Assembly: GCA_022566435.1 (NCBI GenBank) | Contig: JADFIX010000047.1 | Coordinates: forward strand, 1 to 11,137 | DNA length: 11,137 bases | DNA from: Planctomycetota bacterium | Lineage (GTDB): Bacteria; Planctomycetota; Phycisphaerae; UBA1845 | Direction: 5' to 3' | Shown here: piece by piece, positions 1 to 6,492 of the stretch | Position numbering within the stretch: the first letter of the stretch is position 1 | How the letters are laid out: every line of letters begins with the position of its first letter | Made by a program: the position numbers and the translations under genes | The notes under the pieces: model-generated | Seen by the model: only the letters and a program-made list of their open reading frames with translations | Databases searched by the model: none | Told to the model about the DNA's origin: nothing

Positions 1-36
1 AAGACAAGATCTGGGTGATTCTCTGAAACGCAAGCG
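1..36. other. Left edge, no gene seen
   Basis: These 36 bases lie downstream of rsmE. They hold no recognisable coding segment or hairpin terminator, and the stretch is too short to judge. Confidence 0.4.
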
Positions 37-762
37 TCAGGACTCGCTAAACCGTGCCGCTACCGCGGCACAAAAAGAGACGGCGGCCGTCTCGGTGCGA
101 AGCACCGTCTGTGCCAGCCGAACCAGCGACAGGCCTGCGTCGCGTGCCCGCCCGCACTCCTCCGGCGTCCAACCGCCCTCGGGACCGATGAAGGCGAGTA
201 CGCGATCACTTGGTTTGACCGATTCAAAGTGCTTGGTCAGCGAAATGGATTCCCGCCCTGCCTGCGCCAAAACCGCGTGGTCGACCTCACCACGCCGGGC
301 CATCGCATCGTCAAACGTTTGCGGCGTTTCGATCTGCGGCACCCAACGCCGTCCGGCCTGCTTCGCTGCTTCCACCGCGCGACGTTTCCATTTCTCCACC
401 GCGGCGGCACCGGGTTTGGCGACGCCTCGCTCGGTCTCAACAGGCCAGATGGCGAAAACGCCCAATTCAGTGCACTTTTCGATCAGATAGCCTTGGCGGT
501 GCGCCTTGGGCATCGCGACCGCGAGCGTGATTTGCACCGCCGCATCGTATGGGTATTCGGATCTCCGGGTCACATCGACTTCGAGCTTTTTGCGATCGAG
601 GGCCATGACAACGGCCTGCGCCTCGCTCCCTTTGCCGTTGAAAAGGACGATTTCCTCGCCGATCTTGATCCGAAGTACCTGGCGCGCGTGATGTGCCTCG
701 TCATCAGGAATGACATTGCGGCCTCCGGTCAGCGACGGGCAGAACAAGCGGGGTATGGACAT
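37..762 (-). CDS. rsmE: 16S rRNA (uracil-1498-N3)-methyltransferase RsmE
   Basis: This cytoplasmic SPOUT-class enzyme uses S-adenosylmethionine to methylate N3 of U1498 in 16S rRNA of the small ribosomal subunit. The 241-residue product has the usual family length. An N-terminal PUA-like region (about 1-70) carries HHARQVLR near residue 24 and FNGKGSE near 41. The SPOUT domain follows with EKCTELG (95-101), then AVEAAKQAGR (129-138). The cofactor-binding trefoil knot is marked by FIGPEGGWTPEE (191-202) and LRTETAAV (221-228), both diagnostic of RsmE. The ATG at 760-762 fits the family N-terminus (IPRLFCP), but its upstream bases show no good Shine-Dalgarno. It is divergent from the acidic membrane protein gene, with a 187-base gap. 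The common neighbour prmA is not present in this window. Identification is secure from the motifs. Confidence 0.95.
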   Translation of the reverse strand: MSIPRLFCPSLTGGRNVIPDDEAHHARQVLRIKIGEEIVLFNGKGSEAQAVVMALDRKKLEVDVTRRSEYPYDAAVQITLAVAMPKAHRQGYLIEKCTELGVFAIWPVETERGVAKPGAAAVEKWKRRAVEAAKQAGRRWVPQIETPQTFDDAMARRGEVDHAVLAQAGRESISLTKHFESVKPSDRVLAFIGPEGGWTPEECGRARDAGLSLVRLAQTVLRTETAAVSFCAAVAARFSES

Positions 763-949
763 TGTGGCCGATTATCAAGTTAGAGACCGCCGCGGCAAGC
801 TTAGGTGACGACATATTTCGACCGATAATAACCAGGTGAACGTGTGCCCGCGTGCCGCCACTCGCGTGTGATCGAGGACGTGGCAACGCTCGAGTTCACG
901 CGGCGGACGGGAAATCGGACCAGAAGTCCACAGAGCAAACGACGAAACA
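763..949. promoter_or_regulatory. Divergent intergenic region, presumed promoters
   Basis: This 187-base gap separates rsmE (minus) from the acidic protein gene (plus), so promoters for both must lie here or upstream. It holds AT-rich patches near 769-778 and 812-830 within otherwise GC-rich DNA. A short inverted pair, ATTATC near 771 and GATAAT near 823, is visible, but it is too short to claim as an operator. I could not identify a convincing -35/-10 pair or a Shine-Dalgarno site for either gene. Confidence 0.4.
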
Positions 950-1831
950 ATGGCTGACAACCCTCCACAGGATGCATCGCTGCCTGATCCTGACGGCACC
1001 GGTGGCGAAGTCGTTTCCGAGGAAGACCTAGACGCGTTGCTTGTCGAGGCCTCGCAATTGGCATCGGAAGTCTCAGGCGAGGTGGGCAGCGCACCGCCGG
1101 ACGCCGCACCGATACAGGCCGAGACGCCACCGGAAGGCGAGCCGGTTGACAGTGACCCACCGGACTTTTCGTCGTTCAGTGGCGACGAGATCGACGCGCA
1201 GCTCGCCGCCCTAGATCGTCTTGTTGACGAAACTGAGAACGAAATCGGTGCCCCCACCGAGCCGGATTCGGCAGAGGCCCCTGCCGACTCGCCGCCTGCC
1301 GAGACGCTCTCGGAGGAGGCGAAAGACGATGTCCCGTCATTGGAGGGTGCCCCCGATGCCGATGATGCTTTGTCAGGTGAAACCGACGATTCCTCCGCAC
1401 CGTCCGAGGAAGATGTGCCGGACTTCATGCAGGAATTCACTCAACCGGCCGGCGACTCGCCGCAGGATTCAGACCTTCAAGAGAACCCCGATCCTTCGGA
1501 GCGCGCGTCAAAGACCGCTGTGGATAATGCGCCTTCTCCTGCGACAACCCGGAATGAAGAGGCTGAATCGAGCGAGCTCGCTCAATCGACTGGAAAAGTC
1601 GCAAAAACGGACCGCGCCGGCTGGCTCCAGGGCCTGAAATCGCTTATCACGCGGCTGGGGCATAAGCTGTCACCCATAGCGCTTCGCGTCTCGGAGAAGG
1701 CCGTGACTGCGTTGGAACTCTTCAATTTGCCGACACAGCGGATCGGCGCCGGCATTCGGACGGGCTTGGGCTGGCTCGCCATCGCCACAATCGCAACGTC
1801 GGTGCTTGTGCTTCTTGCCTCGCTGTTCTAG
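950..1831 (+). CDS. Acidic, probably tail-anchored membrane protein of unknown function
   Basis: I do not recognise a named family. The 293-residue product has three parts. Residues 1-215 are strongly acidic and rich in Asp, Glu, Ser, Pro and Ala, typical of a disordered region. Residues 216-270 are basic and amphipathic (GWLQGLKSLITRLGHKL near 224-240). Residues 272-293 form one hydrophobic helix that ends exactly at the C-terminus. This predicts a tail anchor with the acidic part on the cytoplasmic side. Within the disordered region a short motif recurs: VSEEDLDALLVEA (22-34), FSGDEIDAQLAAL (76-88) and more loosely PSEEDVPDFMQEF (151-163). It may be a docking helix. The ATG at 950 lacks an obvious Shine-Dalgarno site, but the composition is coherent from this start. 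A long minus-strand reading frame over the same DNA is Ser/Gly-rich and is taken to be a by-product of the acidic coding bias. Confidence 0.72.
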   Translation: MADNPPQDASLPDPDGTGGEVVSEEDLDALLVEASQLASEVSGEVGSAPPDAAPIQAETPPEGEPVDSDPPDFSSFSGDEIDAQLAALDRLVDETENEIGAPTEPDSAEAPADSPPAETLSEEAKDDVPSLEGAPDADDALSGETDDSSAPSEEDVPDFMQEFTQPAGDSPQDSDLQENPDPSERASKTAVDNAPSPATTRNEEAESSELAQSTGKVAKTDRAGWLQGLKSLITRLGHKLSPIALRVSEKAVTALELFNLPTQRIGAGIRTGLGWLAIATIATSVLVLLASLF

Positions 1832-1876
1832 GCTGTCAGTTCCTCAATCCACTGCGTGCGACCTTCGTCGACCAGA

Positions 1877-1891
1877 GGAGGAAACGATCTG
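1877..1891 (+). promoter_or_regulatory. Strong Shine-Dalgarno upstream of yidD, seven bases before an in-frame CTG
   Basis: GGAGG at 1877-1881 is followed by a 7-base spacer and then CTG at 1889-1891, which is in the yidD reading frame. The sequence GAGGAAACGA (1878-1887) recurs exactly as the ribosome binding site of the glycosyltransferase gene (5731-5740). If CTG is the start, YidD would have 109 residues. If not, the site may serve a start that I cannot assign. No ATG, GTG or TTG in the yidD frame lies at normal spacing. Confidence 0.4.
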
Positions 1892-1924
1892 GGGAATTGT
1901 CTCGATATCACGATTGGCGATCCA

Positions 1925-2218
1925 ATGCTTTCGACCGGGCGCGCTTTATTTTGTTCGATTTGCCGTTGTTTCAACGTTATTCTTGTGTGGATCATGGTTT
2001 TTGTGATCCGATTCTATCAATTCGCCATCCGCCCGTTCTTGGCGGGATCGTGCAGCTTCTTCCCGACATGCAGCGAATACGGAATCGAGGCTTTACATCG
2101 CCACGGCTGGTGTCGCGGGCTGGTCCTGACGCTGCGCCGCGTCGTGCGTTGTCACCCCCTCGTACGTGGCGGAATCGACCCCGTGCCGGATTCCATCGCT
2201 CCTCGAGGTGACGCCTGA
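1925..2218 (+). CDS. yidD: Membrane protein insertion efficiency factor YidD
   Basis: YidD is a small inner-membrane-associated protein that helps the YidC/Sec machinery insert membrane proteins. The family signature is complete. IRFYQFAIRPFL leads into the Cys motif SCSFFPTCSEYGIEAL, then HGWCRG, then RCHPLVRGG, and DPVP closes the core. The start is uncertain. ATG at 1925 gives 97 residues with a hydrophobic lead-in, ATG at 1994 gives 74 residues (close to the family's usual 70-85), GTG at 1856 gives 120, and a CTG at 1889 has the best ribosome binding site. I list 1925 as a compromise. In many bacteria yidD lies between rnpA and yidC. Here it stands apart from rpmH, rnpA and yidC, about 90 bases after the acidic membrane protein gene on the same strand, so the two may be co-transcribed. 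Confidence 0.9.
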   Translation: MLSTGRALFCSICRCFNVILVWIMVFVIRFYQFAIRPFLAGSCSFFPTCSEYGIEALHRHGWCRGLVLTLRRVVRCHPLVRGGIDPVPDSIAPRGDA

Positions 2219-2250
2219 AATTGGCTCATTTCCGTCCCTCATCATTTCGA

Positions 2251-2275
2251 TAATTGTAGCGGGGTCGGACAATTA
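2251..2275. repeat. Short inverted repeat between yidD and the toroid-protein gene
   Basis: TAATTGT (2251-2257) and ACAATTA (2269-2275) form a perfect 7-base inverted repeat with an 11-base loop. No T-run follows, so it is not a typical intrinsic terminator. It could be a weak operator or a chance palindrome. It sits 64 bases before the next ATG. Confidence 0.3.
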
Positions 2276-2338
2276 CCGGCTCGCGCCGAAACGAACGTTT
2301 TTTCGCCCCATTTGACACCCAAGAAGGGTTGATTCTCG

Positions 2339-4030
2339 ATGTTCTCGTCCAAAGCACCGACTGCTGTAGAGGAACCGTCAGCGCCGCCCGCGATGGCGAC
2401 AACGGGCATTACATGTGCAGCAGTCGAATTGGGGCTGGATGCCGAACCATCGATCGCGAAGTTGGAAGTGTCCGCCTACACTGCGGCGGCCCGAATCGCA
2501 TTGCCGCGTCTCCGCCGTTTCTTAGAGCCATCGCACTTTGGAGGAAACGTACGTCAAATCCGCCGCGCGGCGACGCCGGAAACCATGGTGCGACGGCTCT
2601 CCGCAACCTTGGCCGTCGGAATGATGCTCGAACATGACCCCGCCGCGCAGGGCAACGAACTGCTGGACGATTGTGTGCGCCGCTCGTTGATTCATTGGCA
2701 AATGTCGCTTCGTTGTGACGGCCGGCCGTTTCACCGCCGCGCCGACTCCCGGCGATGGCATGCGATCAATGCAGATCTTATCGCGCACCTCTTGAACGAG
2801 ACGTCGACATTTCATAATCCCATGCTGCTGGATGATTTCGGTCGCCATTTGAGATGGCTTGCGGCGGGACCACGATACGGACCATCGGTCGAAGCCGCAC
2901 TGGTCATTGCCATGGCGACCGGTGCGTTGATCGTACGAGACGTGAAACTTCTCGGCATCGCCAGGGAGCGGCTCGCCACCCTACTCAGCGCCCAAACCGA
3001 AGGAGGCTGGTTTCCAGAACGGGGAGGCGCCGACCTGGGACGACTGTCGTATGTGATCGATTCGCTGGCCAGACTCTACGCCCATCACGAATGGCAAGAG
3101 GTATTGTCACCGATCGAGCGCGCCATCCGTTTCCTTTTTTCGTTTGTGCCGCCGGACGGACGAATGGGTGGGTGCTTCAACTCTTGCGGAACAGAGTTCG
3201 TGAGCCCCTATGGCATGGAGATCATGGCATCAAGAGTCCCGGAAGCTGCCACCTTCGCGTCTTCGGCCAGGCAGCGATGTATCCAGTGGACAAGCGACAA
3301 GTTCAGCTGTTGGTCAGATGAAACCATCGCCTTGATGGCGCCGCGGATTGTCGCGGCATCGACGGCTGCGGCGCATCGGCTTCCTGTGGGTGCCGCTTGG
3401 CCTTGGATGACAAATTCCCACCAGCATTTTCCCGAGGCGGGATTGTCGGTGCACGTCACCGACGCCTATCACGTCGTCGTGGCTGCTCGCCGGGGCGGCG
3501 CCCTGCACCTCACATGGCGCTCGGGGGCTCCACCACTTGTCGATGCGGGAATTGTCGTTGTTTGCGCACATAGTGCGCGTACAAGTAGCTCTGGCCGGCT
3601 ACGCCGTGAGCCAATCGTCGGCGCACGGCGCGTATTCTGCGAGAGCGTATTGAGGCGGGGCGATCGCGACCAAGATCCGGTTTCGGCCAAAACGGGACGC
3701 GAAACGGACCGCAATTCCGCACTGGACGACGGGTGGGACCGGACAAGTTCAAACAAGCGTACGCGCTGGTCAGCCGGTCGCGTCGGCGATCTGGCGCATG
3801 ACACGTGTTCGCGTGAGATCCGTTTCGATGATGAAACCGTCTCGATTCGCGATGTGGTGCGTTGCCGCCTCCCCTGCCAGGTTGTTGTTTGTCAACTGCC
3901 GCATCCCGCAGCCAGTGAACCTACGGTGACCGAACGCGCGCCCATTTACATTACTGGCGGTAAACAAGTGACGATAGAACGCTCATATCGCGGCGGGGAA
4001 CTGATCGACGTGCAAACGAACCGCGCGTAG
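2339..4030 (+). CDS. Predicted alpha/alpha-toroid protein with C-terminal beta-rich region; possible heparinase II/III-like or polysaccharide-related
   Basis: I do not recognise a named gene. The 563-residue product has no signal peptide. Residues 45-340 look like a helical toroid. The best-marked segment is GGWFPERGGADLGRLSYVID (222-241), followed by AIRFLFSFVPPDGRMGG (262-278) and then TEFVSPYGMEIM (285-296). From memory, this pattern (EGGWF-EYGG-D-GY, later HPDGSFGGEYGSRNTEFY-PHG) occurs in large uncharacterised proteins near exopolysaccharide genes. After residue 360 the sequence turns to beta-strand-like segments such as AYHVVVAARRGGALHLTW (376-393), an order seen in heparinase II/III and PL8-type lyases. 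Residues 412-490 form an Arg/Asp/Ser-rich polar insert of odd composition. The ATG at 2339 has AAGAAGG about 11 bases upstream. It is followed by a gene-free stretch. The fold is inferred; substrate and activity are unknown. Confidence 0.7.
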   Translation: MFSSKAPTAVEEPSAPPAMATTGITCAAVELGLDAEPSIAKLEVSAYTAAARIALPRLRRFLEPSHFGGNVRQIRRAATPETMVRRLSATLAVGMMLEHDPAAQGNELLDDCVRRSLIHWQMSLRCDGRPFHRRADSRRWHAINADLIAHLLNETSTFHNPMLLDDFGRHLRWLAAGPRYGPSVEAALVIAMATGALIVRDVKLLGIARERLATLLSAQTEGGWFPERGGADLGRLSYVIDSLARLYAHHEWQEVLSPIERAIRFLFSFVPPDGRMGGCFNSCGTEFVSPYGMEIMASRVPEAATFASSARQRCIQWTSDKFSCWSDETIALMAPRIVAASTAAAHRLPVGAAWPWMTNSHQHFPEAGLSVHVTDAYHVVVAARRGGALHLTWRSGAPPLVDAGIVVVCAHSARTSSSGRLRREPIVGARRVFCESVLRRGDRDQDPVSAKTGRETDRNSALDDGWDRTSSNKRTRWSAGRVGDLAHDTCSREIRFDDETVSIRDVVRCRLPCQVVVCQLPHPAASEPTVTERAPIYITGGKQVTIERSYRGGELIDVQTNRA

Positions 4031-4326
4031 CGTAAAAAAGATGCTCCCTAGTGTGCTATCTTTGCACAAAGGTCGCTGCCTTCCATCCCCGTCCGATGGG
4101 GCGCCCAAAGCAGCCGTGGAGCGTTCCTCTCTCACCTTAATGGGGTAAACCCATTCATTTACGCGCTTGTTTACGATTCTTGTTGCACTTTCTAATCAGG
4201 AAACTAGTAATTCGGCGCAGGTCTGTCAAGATAACCCAGTGCGATCAGATGGCTGCGGTGTTCTCGCAATGGGGCAGGTGTTCTAAGTAGCGGCGCGAGT
4301 GTACTTACAGCGAGACGTTATTCGGC
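4031..4326. other. Convergent intergenic region without a gene
   Basis: This 296-base region lies between the stop codons of the toroid protein (plus) and the TPR protein (minus). I see no credible coding frame in it. It contains a 6-base stem-loop at 4139-4155 and the octamer GGTGTTCT twice, 20 bases apart (4257-4264 and 4277-4284). It is more AT-rich around 4139-4215 than its flanks. Any transcription terminators for the two genes should lie here. Confidence 0.5.
4139..4155. terminator. Stem-loop, weak candidate terminator of convergent genes
   Basis: AATGGG (4139-4144) pairs perfectly with CCCATT (4150-4155) across a 5-base loop. On the plus strand the downstream bases (CATTTACG) are only modestly T-rich, and on the minus strand no T-run follows. 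It lies 109 bases after the toroid-protein stop. It is a weak terminator candidate at best. Confidence 0.3.
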
Positions 4327-5379
4327 TTACTTGGGATGAGGCGACTGTTCGAGAAGGAAAGCATCCGGGCTTTCTCTTTTTGGCTTGTAGCGCGCGATCA
4401 GGTCGCGAATTCGAGATTGGTCGGGGTCTAGCTCCAGCGAACGATGCCAGTGCTCGAGTGCCAGCCGCCGGAGGCCATTGTGTGTCTTGTCGTCCATGAA
4501 CCGCAACATATTGATGGACCCCAAGCCTGCATGAGCCCGGGGCAGGCGCCAATCGCATTCTAGCGCTCGTTTATAGGCGCGTTCTGCCTCATCGAATTCG
4601 CGCGAGCGGAATAGACAATACCCAAGAGCCTCATGTCCCAGTGCGAGGCCGGCATCCATGTGGACGGCATGTTCCAGCGATTGGCGGGCCATCTTGAGCC
4701 GGTCCTGACTCATGTAGGTATGCGCCAAATTTACAAGAACCAGCGGTTGCCGAGTGTCGCGTTCGAGCGCCTCTTTGTAGGCCCGGATGGCCTCGTAGTA
4801 CTTGCCCTGGCGGTCTCGTGCGACACCGAGGTTGATGTACGCGGCCAGCCGATCCGGATCGATTTCGATCGCCCGCTGAAAACTCTCCACGGCCTGCAGA
4901 TAATCGCCTGTTTGTTGAAAACAGGTACCCAAATTGAGTTGTGCGTCAAAGCTTCTCGGGTCGAGTTCAACCGCGTGCAGATAGGCCTGAATCGCATCGC
5001 CGATCCGTTTCGTAAACTGATAGAGTTGGGCCAAGCTCAGCGTGTCGTCGAACGAGAAGGGGTTTCGCGTGATCGCATCCAGGAAGGACTCGATGGCCTG
5101 CTCATAATTTCCCATCCGTTGGTAGATCTTCCCCATGTTCGAGTGCGGCGACGCAAGGCGAGGATTGATCCGCGCGGCGGCTTGAAATTCCACCAGGGCC
5201 TCCTGCAAATTGTCTTGGGCCAGCAACGTCTTACCTTGATCGACCCGGCGATCGGCACTGTACCGGTGGAACGATTGGCAACTCGCGGCGGAGAGTAACA
5301 AGCAATAAAGAGCCGAGCGGACAGCCGGGGCCGTCAATTTGCAGCCGATTTTCGAATTGGCGGAAATCATGCCAATCAT
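4327..5379 (-). CDS. TPR-repeat protein, probably exported or lipid-anchored
   Basis: The 350-residue product is almost entirely tetratricopeptide repeats, which form a superhelical scaffold for protein-protein contacts. About eight repeats of 34 residues run from residue 43 to about 321, with typical ends such as AIEIDPDRLAAYINLG (170-185) and AVELDPRSFDAQLNLG (136-151). The last repeat is lengthened by an insertion near 293-305. The N-terminus (residues 18-34) is hydrophobic and ends in LLLSAASC, with Cys at 34. That resembles a lipoprotein signal, although the lipobox is imperfect (Ala at -3 instead of Leu). Export is therefore likely and lipidation uncertain. The ATG at 5377-5379 has no evident Shine-Dalgarno, and ATG at 5368-5370 is an alternative that removes three residues. 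Partners are unknown. It is convergent with the toroid gene and divergent from the glycosyltransferase gene. Confidence 0.88.
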   Translation of the reverse strand: MIGMISANSKIGCKLTAPAVRSALYCLLLSAASCQSFHRYSADRRVDQGKTLLAQDNLQEALVEFQAAARINPRLASPHSNMGKIYQRMGNYEQAIESFLDAITRNPFSFDDTLSLAQLYQFTKRIGDAIQAYLHAVELDPRSFDAQLNLGTCFQQTGDYLQAVESFQRAIEIDPDRLAAYINLGVARDRQGKYYEAIRAYKEALERDTRQPLVLVNLAHTYMSQDRLKMARQSLEHAVHMDAGLALGHEALGYCLFRSREFDEAERAYKRALECDWRLPRAHAGLGSINMLRFMDDKTHNGLRRLALEHWHRSLELDPDQSRIRDLIARYKPKRESPDAFLLEQSPHPK

Positions 5380-5745
5380 GGGTAAACAAACAGCGAACGC
5401 GGGTCCGATTCCGATCGGTCCTCGAGCCCGCCGGCGTCGGTGCCCGGCAGCCCCTACATCGTCGTGTAGCGTAGCACAGCGACCCGGAAAGCTCCAAGGC
5501 GACGTCCGCGGCGTAATCGACGCGGCGGCTGCGGGCGGTCACCAAGAGGGGGTTTCGAGGGCCATCGTGGAGGTCTTCGCCGCGCCGCGTCACTTCCACG
5601 GGGGTCTCCCCGGTATCACCGCGCCACCGCGTCCCGTGCCTTGGCCGGCACCACACAGTTGATTCCGAGCGCTTTTGCCTCTAGGATTTGCCAGGAACAC
5701 CGAGACGTTAGATTCCATTTCCCCCACCAAGAGGAAACGAGCCCA
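5380..5745. promoter_or_regulatory. Divergent intergenic region with GC-rich inverted repeats
   Basis: These 366 bases separate the minus-strand TPR gene from the plus-strand glycosyltransferase gene, so promoters for both are expected here. The middle (about 5480-5640) is GC-rich and contains two adjacent possible hairpins. The first is 5566-5574 with 5592-5600, nine pairs including one G-U. The second is GGGG 5601-5604 with CCCC 5608-5611. Open frames on both strands across the region have no recognisable protein features and disagree with the clear start of the glycosyltransferase at 5746. I could not assign a promoter. Confidence 0.4.
5731..5740 (+). promoter_or_regulatory. Ribosome binding site that fixes the glycosyltransferase start
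   Basis: GAGGAAACGA lies just upstream of ATG 5746-5748 with normal spacing. The frame stays open upstream to about 5641, but those extra 35 codons precede the canonical GT2 first strand and have no family match. The site therefore supports 5746 as the start. Confidence 0.7.
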
Positions 5746-6492
5746 ATGCTTGAGAAGTTACTGCTGGCCATTCCTGTTTTCAATGAAGCGAAATACGTCT
5801 GCGACGTGCTTGCTATGGCGAAGCGGCATTGCAGGGATATCTTGGTGATTGACGACGGCTCCTCCGACCGTACGCCCGAAATCCTCGGCCAAGAAAAGGG
5901 CATACATGTTCTTACACATTCGGAAAATCGGGGATACGGAAAGAGCGTGGCCGACGCTTTCGACTTTGCGCAAAAACGTGACTTCGATTGGCTGATCACG
6001 ATGGACTGTGACGGGCAACACCAACCTTCCTGCATTCCATCGTTCATGGCCTTGGCACGGCAAGGCGATGTGGATATCATCAGCGGCACAAGGTATCCGC
6101 CCGGGCGCGACGGCAACGGCGTCGCGCCGCCGGAAAGAAGAGAGATCAATCGCCGCATTACGGCAATCCTGAATAACCGTCTCGGTCTGCAACTCACCGA
6201 TGCCTTCTGTGGGTTCAAGGCCTATCGAGTGGCGGCCTTGTCGGCAATTGCCACCACCGTGCCGGGCTACGCGATGCCGATGCAGTTTTGGGTACAGGCC
6301 TCGCGCGCGAATCTTCGAATCCGAGAATATCCGGTGCCCTTGATTTATGACGACCCCAATCGCTACTTCGGCGGTACGTTGGATGATCCCGCCGTTCGGC
6401 TCACCCATTACTTGGAGGTGTTAGAGGCAGAGTTGAATACCGTTTCCAGCGATGCGTCGCAGAAGCGTTTCGGATGCGTTTCGTGTCACTGA
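5746..6492 (+). CDS. Family 2 glycosyltransferase (polyprenyl-phosphate sugar transferase-like)
   Basis: This GT-A fold enzyme is likely to transfer a sugar from a nucleotide-sugar to a lipid carrier or glycan at the cytoplasmic face of the membrane. In the 248-residue product the first strand LLLAIPVFNEA (5-15) is followed by the nucleotide-binding DDGSSD (36-41). Next come HSENRGYGKS (58-67), typical of the dolichol-phosphate-mannose synthase-like branch, and the metal-binding MDCDGQHQP (86-94, Asp87 and Asp89). Conserved GTRY (114-117) and DAFCGFKAYR (152-161) follow. There is no transmembrane segment, so it is the short soluble form. The start at ATG 5746 is supported by the Shine-Dalgarno at 5731. 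The 3' end overlaps the next gene by 19 bases, which suggests translational coupling with the BshC-like protein. Donor and acceptor cannot be read from the sequence. Confidence 0.92.
   Translation: MLEKLLLAIPVFNEAKYVCDVLAMAKRHCRDILVIDDGSSDRTPEILGQEKGIHVLTHSENRGYGKSVADAFDFAQKRDFDWLITMDCDGQHQPSCIPSFMALARQGDVDIISGTRYPPGRDGNGVAPPERREINRRITAILNNRLGLQLTDAFCGFKAYRVAALSAIATTVPGYAMPMQFWVQASRANLRIREYPVPLIYDDPNRYFGGTLDDPAVRLTHYLEVLEAELNTVSSDASQKRFGCVSCH

Noticed and set aside
229..783. Plus-strand frame of 184 codons across rsmE
   Set aside because: It lies antisense to a complete RsmE with all its motifs and shows no recognisable features of its own.
775..1440. Long minus-strand frame (221 codons) opposite the acidic protein gene
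   Set aside because: Its Ser/Gly-rich low-complexity content is what the complement of an Asp/Glu/Pro/Ala-rich frame gives. It has no domain features, and the plus-strand frame ends in a coherent membrane helix.
4257..4284. Octamer GGTGTTCT repeated with 20-base period as an operator
   Set aside because: Two copies of eight bases with no adjacent gene start (both flanking genes end here) is weak. It is probably chance.
4633..5298. Plus-strand frame of 221 codons opposite the TPR gene
   Set aside because: It mirrors the repetitive TPR coding sequence and has no independent domain or ribosome binding site.
5231..5656. Minus-strand frame extending upstream of the TPR gene, and plus-strand frame 5339-5662
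   Set aside because: Both are Arg-rich with no protein-family features, as expected from GC-rich non-coding DNA. They conflict with the clear neighbouring gene starts.
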